Shown: positions 1 to 7,468, numbered from the stretch's first letter. The stretch: 10,265 nucleotides of DNA from CAVRZY01 sp963725415 (GCA_963725415.1 CAVRZY010000287.1:1-10265), one strand, 5' to 3'. A program made the numbers and translations. Notes: a model not told the origin generated them from the letters alone.

Positions 1-1
1 G

Positions 2-412
2 GTGGATGTGAAGTTCATCGATGTGAAGGAGTGGGGGCGGGGAGACTATCTGTTCGACATGACCAAGATCGCGCACTACCTGGCGGTGACGGGTCCGGTG
101 GAGAAGGCGGGGCAGGACCCGGAAGTGAGGTGCGAGGCATCGGGCACGGAGGTGTCGCTGGAGTACGCACTGGACCCTCCGGCGTGGGTCGAGAAGGCGA
201 TCGCGGTATTGCGGCACCGGGTGGCGGAGTTCGCCAGGGAATATGGAGATTCGGGATTCTGGGAGCTGCGGTACGAGCTGGGGATGGCTTCGAACCTGCT
301 GGGGCTGCCGCTGGGGCGGTTGGAGCAGGGGCGACGGGGTGCAGCGCTGATGCTGTATGCGGAAGGCCTGAAATGGTTGGAGAAGTTCCGGCGCGGTTTC
401 GCGGCCCTGTGA
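2..412 (+). CDS. APH-like phosphotransferase, C-terminal part (5' end outside window)
   Basis: This is the 3' end of a plus-strand gene, open to the left edge of the window. The first residues (VKFIDVKEWGRGDYLFD) resemble the end of the catalytic core in aminoglycoside-phosphotransferase/choline-kinase fold enzymes, where a metal-binding Asp in a hydrophobic 'IDv' strand is followed by G-x-GD---D-x-x-K. The segment TKIAHYL matches the helix that usually follows. The remaining roughly 90 residues are predicted helical (two helices rich in Glu/Arg/Leu) and would close the C-lobe. The GTG at base 2 is probably an internal Val codon, because the motif normally lies deep inside such proteins. It would phosphorylate a small molecule, but the substrate cannot be told. 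Its stop lies 2 bases from the stop of the convergent protease gene, so it is unlikely to be part of that operon. Family assignment is by motif only and moderately uncertain. Confidence 0.5.
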   Translation: MDVKFIDVKEWGRGDYLFDMTKIAHYLAVTGPVEKAGQDPEVRCEASGTEVSLEYALDPPAWVEKAIAVLRHRVAEFAREYGDSGFWELRYELGMASNLLGLPLGRLEQGRRGAALMLYAEGLKWLEKFRRGFAAL

Positions 413-414
413 AC

Positions 415-906
415 CTACTTGGCCGAGAGCAGAATGGAGTAGTTGAGCGCGTCCTTGTCGGGCGAGGAGTTGGAAACAACGAGGACGAGGTGGTCGGCGC
501 CTGCGGGAGCGACGGAGAGGGGCTGACCTTGGGGCACTGACTGGGTGTTGCCGCGGCGCAAATCGGGTGTGCTTGCGGCGACGGTGGCGTCAAGGTGATG
601 CGGGTTCCGCACCCAGAGGAACTCAACGGCGCGCACATCCGGGGCGGTGTAGAAGCGGAAGTAGTGGCAGGCCAAGTGATCAACGTGGCCGACGAGGGTC
701 TCCCGGGCGTTGGGCGTCACCTCGAAGGAGTAGACCAAGGTCCGGCCGGTGTGGCGCTGGAAGATATCGCGCGCGTAGCAGTAGCTGTGCGGGTCGGCGA
801 GGAAGTAGGAATGCAGACAATAGTCGGCGAAGAGACGACGCCGGTCCCGGTCTGAGACGCGCTTCTCGCTCAAGAGGCGGTGGATGGCCGCCAGTGGCGT
901 CTCTAT
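415..906 (-). CDS. Gluzincin-type metalloprotease, C-terminal part (same gene, shifted frame)
   Basis: This is the C-terminal 163 residues of the metalloprotease that starts at 1549, read in a different frame after the break at 907-910. It begins with a helical stretch (IETPLAAIHRLLSEKR, then DRDRRRLFADYC) that completes the catalytic helical subdomain. The last roughly 90 residues alternate hydrophobic and polar positions (VRAVEFLWVRN, HLVLVVSNSS, ALNYSILLSAK) and look like a small beta-sandwich, as often appended to secreted or substrate-binding proteases. Here no secretion signal is present. The TAG stop at 417-415 nearly abuts the stop of the convergent plus-strand gene. The raw open frame continues upstream to 1371, but that part is a Ser/Thr/Pro-rich shadow of the catalytic domain. 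The join with the N-terminal part is inferred from sense of sequence and exact length, not from an alignment. Confidence 0.7.
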   Translation of the reverse strand: METPLAAIHRLLSEKRVSDRDRRRLFADYCLHSYFLADPHSYCYARDIFQRHTGRTLVYSFEVTPNARETLVGHVDHLACHYFRFYTAPDVRAVEFLWVRNPHHLDATVAASTPDLRRGNTQSVPQGQPLSVAPAGADHLVLVVSNSSPDKDALNYSILLSAK

Positions 907-1549
907 GGGGAGAGCACTGCATCCAGATCTCGCTGAGGAACTGATCGCCCCAGCGGGTGGTGAGATAACGGACGAACATCTCGGACTGGTACCAAGCGTT
1001 GTCGTCATCGAGGGCGCGGTCGGGGTGGTCGCACCAATCAGAGGTGTACTCGAGGTAGTTGGGGTAATCGGGGAAGACGCGGCGCTCCATGAAGAGGGCC
1101 GTGCCCTCATCGAACCACCTCCAGAAGTTGGTGCTGGGCTCCTTGAAAAGACGTTCGGTGTAGTTGAAGACGTGGACAGTCTCATGAGTGGCAGCGATCG
1201 TAGCGTACTGAAGTTCGGCTTCGAGGTTAGGCAGACACGTACGGCAGGGGAGGAGGATTGACGGGAAGCGGGCTTGGGCCTCGTAGGTGGTGAGGGGACT
1301 GAAGTAACCGGGGAACCGCTGATTGATGTCGATGAGCTCGACCAGGGTCTTGCCTCTCTCTGGGTTGACAATGGGCGGGCGGCGAGAGAATGGGGGGGCG
1401 GTCAGGGCATCATAGCAGCGTTCGAGGCCCTTGGCGGAGGCCTCGACGAGGCGAATGTTCTGTATAGCGCCGGCGCCACCGCCGGGGCCAAGGCGAGGGT
1501 TGCGGTGGGCGTAGACGATCTCGAAATGGGAACAGTGGAAGGATGGCAT
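680..1549 (-). CDS. Gluzincin-type metalloprotease, N-terminal part with active site (gene frameshifted at 907-910)
   Basis: The genuine protein starts at ATG 1549-1547, after a perfect AGGAGG 5 bases upstream, 19 bases after the response-regulator stop. Residues 122-126 are HETVH, a HExxH zinc motif. Residues 145-149 are WFDEG, supplying the third ligand Glu148 as in gluzincin (MA-clan) peptidases, and the helix YQSEMFVRYL follows. There is no signal peptide or membrane segment, so it should act in the cytoplasm. After about residue 214 this frame becomes an Arg/Pro-rich nonsense tail ending at 680. The sensible continuation (IETPLAAIHRLLSEKR...) lies in another frame down to 415. Removing one base from the four-G run at 907-910 restores a 377-residue protein. 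Last in a signalling operon, it is the best candidate effector. The metal site is clear, but family and substrate are unknown. Confidence 0.75.
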   Translation of the reverse strand: MPSFHCSHFEIVYAHRNPRLGPGGGAGAIQNIRLVEASAKGLERCYDALTAPPFSRRPPIVNPERGKTLVELIDINQRFPGYFSPLTTYEAQARFPSILLPCRTCLPNLEAELQYATIAATHETVHVFNYTERLFKEPSTNFWRWFDEGTALFMERRVFPDYPNYLEYTSDWCDHPDRALDDDNAWYQSEMFVRYLTTRWGDQFLSEIWMQCSPHRDATGGHPPPLEREARLRPGPASSLRRLLSAFLLPRRPAQLLLRARYLPAPHRPDLGLLLRGDAQRPGDPRRPR

Positions 1550-1554
1550 AGCCG

Positions 1555-1560
1555 CCTCCT
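1555..1560 (-). promoter_or_regulatory. Ribosome binding site of the metalloprotease gene
   Basis: The minus strand reads AGGAGG followed by 5 bases (cggct) and then ATG at 1549-1547. It is the only full consensus Shine-Dalgarno I found in the operon. The upstream genes start on stop/start overlaps or with weak sites, so the protease may be translated independently of and more strongly than its coupled neighbours. It also fixes the protease start codon. Confidence 0.75.
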
Positions 1561-1568
1561 GGCGCGAG

Positions 1569-2234
1569 TCACCGCTTCAGGGTGGCCAACCACTGGCCTT
1601 CGCCCTCGGGGTCAACATGGAAGTGCTGCCGGATTTCGTCCTGGAGGCGGTCGTCGAGGTCGTCCCAGTGGGCCTCGATGTTGCGGGTGAGCTCGGCAAG
1701 GCGATGGGTGAGGCCTCTGCGGAACCCGGAGGGCCTAGCGACGGCCTCGCGAGAGCCAGGGGCGTCCGGTACGGGGGGGCCGAACAGGTCGCGCAACTCG
1801 GCACGGATGGGGCGGCCGTAGATGCGGGCCTTAAGCGCTTGGATCAGTTCAGTCTCCCAGCCTTTCTCCTTGGGGTACCAGTAGGCCCTCGGGTCTTCCT
1901 CGCGCGAGTGGAACTCGCCGAGGTGCGCATTTACCAGGGGCTCGTCGGCGTAGGCGGTGATGTGGAAGACGACGGTACTCTGGCTCTTCTGCCTGAGTTC
2001 GCTGCAAATGACTCTGTCCAGCTCGGGGTGCTCTCCGTGGGCTCTGGGGAGCATTACGTCAAGGATGGCAGAGTCGTAGGGGCCGGGACCGAGGAGAGCA
2101 GCCTGGATGAGGTTGAGGGCGTTGGCGACGTTGGTGGCGGTGTGGATGAGGGCTTCGGGGAACTCCTTTTTGAGGAGCAGTTCCAGCGCGTCGAGTGTAG
2201 GTGGGTCATCCTCTACAAGCAAGATGCGAATCAT
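1569..2234 (-). CDS. Response regulator, receiver domain with unrecognised C-terminal region
   Basis: A 221-residue protein starting MIRILLVEDD. The receiver fold has all its key residues: acidic pair Asp9/Asp10, phosphoacceptor Asp59 in AILDVMLP, switch Thr93 in HITAYAD, and a Lys at 122 in YPKEKGW. The loop between Asp59 and Thr93 is about 10 residues longer than usual (RAHGEHPELDR), as is the stretch before Lys122. The C-terminal roughly 85 residues (about 137-221) are Arg/Pro then helical (RGLTHRLAELTRNIEAHWDD), with no helix-turn-helix, GGDEF or other known output domain. It therefore more likely works by protein contact than by binding DNA. The start is 8 bases after the kinase stop, with AAAGGA about 12 bases upstream. 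It should receive phosphate from the adjacent hybrid sensor kinase, and its output may act on the downstream protease or the upstream ATPases (inference). Confidence 0.88.
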   Translation of the reverse strand: MIRILLVEDDPPTLDALELLLKKEFPEALIHTATNVANALNLIQAALLGPGPYDSAILDVMLPRAHGEHPELDRVICSELRQKSQSTVVFHITAYADEPLVNAHLGEFHSREEDPRAYWYPKEKGWETELIQALKARIYGRPIRAELRDLFGPPVPDAPGSREAVARPSGFRRGLTHRLAELTRNIEAHWDDLDDRLQDEIRQHFHVDPEGEGQWLATLKR

Positions 2235-2241
2235 ACGGTGA

Positions 2242-4950
2242 TCAATCCTTTCGGGGAGCGGGGATGGCCGCGGGAATCTCGATGACGAATCTGGCGCCTT
2301 GTCCCGGAGTGCCATTCTCAGAGATGGTTCCACCGTGGGCGGTGATAACCCTGCGAACATACGAGAGACCAAGACCGGTACTTGGGTTTCGTCCGGGCCG
2401 GCGGCTGAAGAAGTCATCGAAGATCCTATCCTTGAACTCGTGGGGCACGCCGGGACCGTTATCCGTGTAAGTGATCCTGACGCGGTCCCCGGAGGGGCCG
2501 GGGAACGTCTCAACGAAGACTTCGACACGGAGCTTCGCGTAATCAGGCGCCATTTCGCGAGAGTTATTGAAGAGCTCGAGGAAGACGCTTTCGAGCAGGT
2601 GGGGGTCGCCGATGATCAAGACGCTGTCGGCGGCGCAGGTAATGTTGCGGGTGCGGCCAGGCAGGGCGGCTTGCGCGGCCGCTTTCAGGCGCGGCAGCAG
2701 GTCGAACGTCTCCGCCTGGGGAACGACTGCGGAAAGCATCTTTTTGGTGCGGCGAGCGGTGGTCTGGACACGGGTGAGGGCGCCATCGAACATGTCGTTC
2801 AGTGCCTTCAGGGCAGGCAGGTCACCTTCCTCGTCCCGCAAGAGGCGGAGGAGTGGAGAGAAAGAGCCGATTTGAGTGAGGATGCTGTGGGAGATGATGG
2901 AGATCGATTTCTCATAAGCCTCACGGACCGCTCGATCATGCTCGGCTGCGGCGCGGTCGCGGCGGATGAAGGCAGCAAGGAGCTCGGCGGCCATGTCGTA
3001 GAGTACCTTCAGGAGCGCGAACTGCTCGGGTGGCAAGTCTTCGTCACATTGAAGAGTGAACTTCCCGAGGTCTCTTTCGGAGGATAGCAGGGGGATATCG
3101 ATCCAGAATTGCCCTGGCTTCTTCTCCAACTCCTCTGGGCAGTGGGGATCGCGCACAGCCAGAACGTCCAACCCGTGAAGGGTGTGCAGGGGCGTACCAT
3201 CGACGAGGTCCGGCCTATAGCAGAAGACTATGGGAATACGCTCTTGGATGGACTTCCAGGTCTCAAAGGAAGGTTCGTGACGGCGCGGGAGGTTGATGAG
3301 CCCCTGGTTGAACTTCCGCTGCGCCTCGGGGTCCTCAAAGCCGTAGGACAGCTTGCTGAGAAAGCGGTCGGGATCGAGCTCGTCGATGCGGTAGAGGCGT
3401 CCGAGCTTGTGGCCGAGGAGCTTGGCGGCGTCGAGCATTGCCTGCATCGCCGAGGTGGTGTCGGTGGCTGCGGCCACAGCGCGGAAGGCCTCCAGCACGC
3501 GATGAAGGTAGTTCATGTCCTCGATGTGAAGCAGCCCTCCGATGACTTCCTGGCGCCAATTCTGAATCCGATCAGCCAAGAGAGCGCCGCGGTAAGTGGG
3601 TTGAGAGCCAATGCCGGTGAAGTGGTGAAAGACCCGGCGTCCGGAGAGGGATTCGCGCAGGTATTTCTGGAGGTCCTGGGTGCCCTGGTCGGGAAGGATC
3701 TGGGCCTCGTCGCGGTCGCGCCAACCGGGCGGGAGGCCCAAGAGATCGGCGGCCGGCTTGTTGGCGTAACGGCACTGTTCGAGGCTATCGGCAATGAGGA
3801 CAGGTTCGGGGATCAAGTCGAGGCCGGACTGAAGGAGGTTGACGCGCTCACTCTGTTCGATGGCGGTGGCAAGCTGGCGACCGAAGACGATGAGGTCCTC
3901 GACCTCTTCCCCTGTGGGCACGGCGCCGTCCTGGCGTTCCACGTGAATGGTGCCGACGACGACGGAAGTTTGACTGAAAATGGGAACGATGGCCAGGGAT
4001 TTCATCCTAGCTGCGCGTACGACCTCCTTGTTCGCGAGCGGCTCCTGGCTGGCTTCATCTACGATCTTGTACTGGCCGGTGTGGACGATGTAAGGCTGAA
4101 GATCGGCAAGCGGGTCGGAGAGGGGCCAGTCCGTCATTTGTCCGATGTCAACTGAGGCGTCATCGGAATCGTCGAGGCCACCGTGAATGCGCTCGCGTTT
4201 GGGATCGACGAGGCAGAAGAAGACGCGACGGTAGCCTAGAGTGCGTAGGCCGCGAGCGGCCATGGCGAGGACGTGGCGGGTGTTCAAGACCTGCCTGCCG
4301 AGAGAATCGAAAATGGAGTTGAGGATCTCGACATGGCGGTCGCGGACCGTGAGCCGGGCGCGGTCCCTCTCTACCTTGACGGCGTGTCCTTGGGCTTCGC
4401 GGAGATGCCGAAAGAGCTGCCTGAGGAGGCGCTCGCGCTCGCGGGTAATGACGGAGCGGCCTTGGAGATCGCTGACCGTGACAGCCCAGCTCTGGTCGGG
4501 AGGAGGGGCGTCGAGGAGCATGGCGGCAACCTGATTGGACCAGGGTGGAGGAAGTGGCAGCCAGTCCGGCGAAACGGCACCGGGAGAAGGCAACATCCTG
4601 GATACGTCGCCGTGTGGGAGGGTCCAGGGAAACACGTCGATGTCGAAGGACGTCCAGGCCTTGTCCCAGCGCCAGAAGAAGACCTCGGGGAAGCCGAGGA
4701 CGAGGCGGCAGCCCTGGGCAAAGAGCCGCATCACGCTGAAGGGGCCCTTAGAGGCTTCGGAGTAGAGAGAGGCGGAGAGGGCGTTGAGCGTGGCTTCAAC
4801 CTCGGCGCGGTCCTCCACGCAGAGAGGCCGCAAACGACGTTCAGCTTTCAACCGCTCGAAGTGCTGGAAGGCTCTGTCCCAATTGTTGTTGCGGGCGTGA
4901 AGGTCGCCCAAGTGGAGGTCATCAAACCGCCTGAGAACGAACTCGCGCAT
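2242..4950 (-). CDS. GAF-PAS-GAF sensor histidine kinase (C-terminal three quarters of an AAA+-kinase fusion)
   Basis: The recognisable coding part begins at LMREFVLRRFDDLHLGDLH (ATG 4950-4948). The upstream extension of this frame to 5085 is Arg-rich nonsense, and it is most likely the continuation of the AAA+ frame starting at 5915, giving about 1,224 residues when one base is restored at 4953-4956. In that numbering: a TPR-like helix pair (NNNWDRAFQHFERLK, about 343-360), a linker that may hide a degenerate GAF, a GAF domain about 527-692, PAS about 693-807, a second GAF about 807-987, then the kinase. The H box is ISHSILTQIG (His1010), without the usual HE-LRTPL pattern. The ATPase has the N box (LFNNSREM), G1 (DNGPGVP), F box (IFDDFF) and G2 (TGLGLS). 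No membrane segment is seen, so it is a cytosolic sensor. It ends 7 bases before the response regulator, its obvious partner. Signals bound by the GAF/PAS domains are unknown. Confidence 0.9.
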   Translation of the reverse strand: MREFVLRRFDDLHLGDLHARNNNWDRAFQHFERLKAERRLRPLCVEDRAEVEATLNALSASLYSEASKGPFSVMRLFAQGCRLVLGFPEVFFWRWDKAWTSFDIDVFPWTLPHGDVSRMLPSPGAVSPDWLPLPPPWSNQVAAMLLDAPPPDQSWAVTVSDLQGRSVITRERERLLRQLFRHLREAQGHAVKVERDRARLTVRDRHVEILNSIFDSLGRQVLNTRHVLAMAARGLRTLGYRRVFFCLVDPKRERIHGGLDDSDDASVDIGQMTDWPLSDPLADLQPYIVHTGQYKIVDEASQEPLANKEVVRAARMKSLAIVPIFSQTSVVVGTIHVERQDGAVPTGEEVEDLIVFGRQLATAIEQSERVNLLQSGLDLIPEPVLIADSLEQCRYANKPAADLLGLPPGWRDRDEAQILPDQGTQDLQKYLRESLSGRRVFHHFTGIGSQPTYRGALLADRIQNWRQEVIGGLLHIEDMNYLHRVLEAFRAVAAATDTTSAMQAMLDAAKLLGHKLGRLYRIDELDPDRFLSKLSYGFEDPEAQRKFNQGLINLPRRHEPSFETWKSIQERIPIVFCYRPDLVDGTPLHTLHGLDVLAVRDPHCPEELEKKPGQFWIDIPLLSSERDLGKFTLQCDEDLPPEQFALLKVLYDMAAELLAAFIRRDRAAAEHDRAVREAYEKSISIISHSILTQIGSFSPLLRLLRDEEGDLPALKALNDMFDGALTRVQTTARRTKKMLSAVVPQAETFDLLPRLKAAAQAALPGRTRNITCAADSVLIIGDPHLLESVFLELFNNSREMAPDYAKLRVEVFVETFPGPSGDRVRITYTDNGPGVPHEFKDRIFDDFFSRRPGRNPSTGLGLSYVRRVITAHGGTISENGTPGQGARFVIEIPAAIPAPRKD

Positions 4951-5915
4951 GAGGGGCGAAGCCAATCGAGGCGGCCGTTGTTGCGGAGGGCCACGCCCGC
5001 CAGTTCGAGAGGCCCGGGAGGACCAGAGGATATGGGCACGGCGACATCCTCGCCGCGAATGAGGCGCTCGAGGTCGATCCAGCAAGGCGGGTCGCGATCG
5101 ATGAGCTGTATGGCATAGGCGAACACGTGCATCCAGTAAACGCCCGGAATACCGGTGAACCCTGGAAACCCCGTAATCTCAGAAATGCTGACAGGAGCGT
5201 CGTCGCAGTCCGGCCGGCGAGCACGGGATTCCTGGACGCCAGCCAGGAGGAGCCGGAGGAGATAGACGCTTCCACCGGTGATCTCCCAAAGGGCGCGGCA
5301 GGCACTTTCCGGGGACTGGAAGTGAAGGTGCAAGGCGCGGGCGTAATGGGAAAGGAACCCGGAGAACTCGTCCAGGGCAAACCCCTGGAGGACGTACTGG
5401 TTGGCGCAGTTAAATTCGGAACCAGGGCCGTGCACGAGCTCGCTGAAGTTCAGTTCGCCGGTGAGGACAACGATCAATCGCTTCTGCTCGACGCGAGTGC
5501 GCACGTCCTGGAGGAAGGACCGCGCCAGATGGTGGGCCATGGCATCAACGTTAGAGGCCAGAAGGACGACCGGTTTGCCGTCGCGTTGCCAGAGATCGTC
5601 GATGGGAGCGAGGAGACCGCCGCCGGCCGGCGCTTCCGCGTCCTGACCGCCGGCTCGGCGCACGGCCTCAGCCAACAACTGGCGTACCCGCGAGGCGTCG
5701 GTGAGGGGCTCATCGGCGAGGATCCGCAGGGGCAGGACCGGGCCGACCGCGGAGACCTTCAGGAGTTCGTCCAAGCGATCGAGGAGGTACCGCTTGCCGC
5801 AATAACGGGGGCCAAGTAGTACGACGCTCTCGGCGTTGCAGATCTTGTCCCGGAGCTCTTGGATGAATGCTTGATCGATTCTTCTGTAGTGGAAGGGAAC
5901 CATGGCTGGAATCAC
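4848..5915 (-). CDS. Degenerate AAA+/STAND-like ATPase module, N-terminal part of the sensor kinase (frame breaks at 4953-4956)
   Basis: It starts at GTG 5915, sharing the four bases GTGA with the stop of the upstream ATPase. An alternative is ATG 5903 (MVPFHYRRID), four codons in. The P-loop is residues 35-42, GPRYCGKR, with Arg where Ser/Thr is normal. The expected Walker B strand (KPVVLLASNVDAM) lacks the DE pair, though a sensor-1-like strand follows (LIVVLTGELNFSEL). The segment ITGGSVYLLRLLL matches the position of the GxP helix in Orc/STAND ATPases but has no proline. Nucleotide may be bound but is unlikely to be hydrolysed efficiently. The winged-helix-like end (LELAGVALRNNGRLDWLRP) runs straight into the kinase part if one base is added to the four-G run 4953-4956. 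The last 35 or so residues of the raw frame to 4848 are Ser/Thr-rich nonsense. It could be a separate gene overlapping the kinase, but the fusion fits better. Confidence 0.8.
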   Translation of the reverse strand: MIPAMVPFHYRRIDQAFIQELRDKICNAESVVLLGPRYCGKRYLLDRLDELLKVSAVGPVLPLRILADEPLTDASRVRQLLAEAVRRAGGQDAEAPAGGGLLAPIDDLWQRDGKPVVLLASNVDAMAHHLARSFLQDVRTRVEQKRLIVVLTGELNFSELVHGPGSEFNCANQYVLQGFALDEFSGFLSHYARALHLHFQSPESACRALWEITGGSVYLLRLLLAGVQESRARRPDCDDAPVSISEITGFPGFTGIPGVYWMHVFAYAIQLIDRDPPCWIDLERLIRGEDVAVPISSGPPGPLELAGVALRNNGRLDWLRPSCASSFSGGLMTSTWATFTPATTIGTEPSSTSSG

Positions 5916-7468
5916 CCTGAGACAGTGGCAGGCTGGCGCGCGGTATGAACTGCGCGACGAGCATCATCGATAGCGCCGTCGAGGAAGCCTAACTGGTTGG
6001 CATACTCGATGAACGCCTCGTTGGCGACGCGAAAGGCGCCACGCTCCCAGGCCAAGACGTTGTCGATCACCATTTCGTTCATGAGGTCGAGAGCACATTG
6101 ATGGTCCAGAGAGACGCCATTCTGAGCGGCCACCTCGCGAACCAGGGGTATGGTGATGTGTTCCTGGCGCGACTTCAGGAGCGAGAGGGCGATGAGGCGT
6201 CTTTCGGGCTCGCGAATATCGAACAAGGGAGCGGTGAAGAACTGGGCGGTCTGAAAATCCCACCTGAGCAATTCGACGTGGTTGACGGAGATGGCATCAG
6301 TGTTCTCGCGGATGGCGAGGTCGGCGAGCCGCTCTCCATAGAACTGGACGAGGTATGGCATGCGGCCGGTGAGACGGAAGACGCGATCCGTCAGCTCGTC
6401 CGGGGAATCGATGCGGAAGCCAAGGTCGGCCAGGGGGTCAAGGAGCAAGGCGCGGGCCGAGGGTTCGTCGAGGGGTTCGAGGCGGAGGAGCTCGAGGCGG
6501 TAGCCGAGAGCGCTCTTGCCGGTAGCGAGCAGCTTCAGCAGCGCTCCACGTCCGGCGAGAACCAGCCGGCAGAAGCCTTGCTTGGCGGCCGTACCCAGGG
6601 CTTCTAGCACCTGGTTTCCGCAGACTTCGTCAGTCTCGTCGAGCAGCAGTTCGAGAGGACCGCCCAGTTTCCAGCGGTGGTATCGGAGAAACTGGCCGAG
6701 GTCATCGACGGTGATGCGGTAGCTTCTCTGTGATGGCTCGATGTGCTTTGCGATGAAGCGGGCCACGCTGTCAGCGGTGCGATCGGCGTAGCCGTACAAG
6801 TTGATGAGGAACTGGCGGGAGGCGCGCGGATCGCGTGATCGCACAACGAGGCTTTCGTAGTGCCTGAGGAGGGAGGTCTTGCCGATGCGGCTGGGGCCGG
6901 CGACAGCGAAGCTCACTTCCGTCTGGCAGAGGAGCCGGTCAAGCTCGGTCTGCCGGCCGAAGAACATGTTGCCCAGCGCGGGCAGGGTGATGGAGTAAGG
7001 GATAAGGCCTTGCCGTGGGATTTGCCGGTAGAGCGATTGCTTGAGGAGGGAACGGGGGTCGGAGCATTCGAATAGGTTTTGCACCTGCGGGCGATCCAAG
7101 ACGAGGAAGCGCTTGCCGGAGGCGAGAGCGCTGGCGCGCTGCTGAGCGGAGTCGGAGAGGGCGAGGATGAACGCGATGTGGCCGGGGAGGGCAGCGTGGC
7201 CTAAGAACTCCTCGATGGGGTCCGAGGCGGAGGAATCGGAGCCGCCGACGATCAAGCAGGGGACCTCGGCCATGCCGCGAAGGCGGATGGAGCCGAGGTC
7301 CACGGTGAAGCGCAGGGTGTTGTCGCTGGGGCGCTGGTCCAAGGCGGTAGTTTGGAGGGCGGTGGTCCAGCGCAGCAGGAACTCCTCAGCGAGCGCGGGA
7401 GTGGGGGCCTGCCAGCCGGCGGCTAGGGCGTCGAGGAGAGCGGGGGTGGCGAGCTTCCTGGTACTCAT
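5912..7468 (-). CDS. STAND/AAA+ ATPase with unrecognised N-terminal domain
   Basis: A 518-residue protein starting MSTRKLATPALLDAL at ATG 7468. That ATG shares ATGA with the preceding stop, which decides this start over the longer open frame up to 7588. Residues 1 to about 160 form an alpha/beta domain I cannot name (strands CLIVGGSD, IAFILALSD, RFLVLDR). Residue 168 on reads MFFGRQTELDRLL, the box typical before STAND/Orc-type P-loops. Walker A is 191-198 (GPSRIGKT), Walker B 273-281 (ELLLDETDE), sensor-1-like strand about 302-307 (LVLAGR), and the GxP-type helix is GRMPYLVQFYGERL around 368-381. The C-terminus ends in a winged-helix-like region (VLAWERGAFRVANEAFIEYA). All catalytic motifs are intact, in contrast to the next gene's module, so the two may form an active/inactive ATPase pair. 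It has no transmembrane segment. The biological role is unknown. Confidence 0.88.
   Translation of the reverse strand: MSTRKLATPALLDALAAGWQAPTPALAEEFLLRWTTALQTTALDQRPSDNTLRFTVDLGSIRLRGMAEVPCLIVGGSDSSASDPIEEFLGHAALPGHIAFILALSDSAQQRASALASGKRFLVLDRPQVQNLFECSDPRSLLKQSLYRQIPRQGLIPYSITLPALGNMFFGRQTELDRLLCQTEVSFAVAGPSRIGKTSLLRHYESLVVRSRDPRASRQFLINLYGYADRTADSVARFIAKHIEPSQRSYRITVDDLGQFLRYHRWKLGGPLELLLDETDEVCGNQVLEALGTAAKQGFCRLVLAGRGALLKLLATGKSALGYRLELLRLEPLDEPSARALLLDPLADLGFRIDSPDELTDRVFRLTGRMPYLVQFYGERLADLAIRENTDAISVNHVELLRWDFQTAQFFTAPLFDIREPERRLIALSLLKSRQEHITIPLVREVAAQNGVSLDHQCALDLMNEMVIDNVLAWERGAFRVANEAFIEYANQLGFLDGAIDDARRAVHTARQPATVSG

Noticed and set aside
2235..2528. Upstream extension of the response-regulator frame to 2528
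   Set aside because: The added residues are Ser/Pro/Arg-rich shadow of the kinase ATPase domain. The receiver begins naturally at MIRILLVEDD.
3109..4155. Long plus-strand open frame of 348 codons opposite the sensor kinase
   Set aside because: It lies wholly antisense to the GAF/PAS region, has no recognisable motif, and its composition (Gly, Val, Glu, Asp-rich) is what the opposite strand of a GC-rich gene gives.
4840..4956. Programmed frameshift between AAA+ and kinase
   Set aside because: The sequence around CGCCCCTC is not a standard slippery heptamer and no stem-loop stimulator was evident. A homopolymer error is simpler, although not excluded.
4273..5118. Plus-strand 281-codon open frame over the AAA+/kinase join
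   Set aside because: It is antisense to conserved domains on the minus strand and has no RBS or family resemblance.
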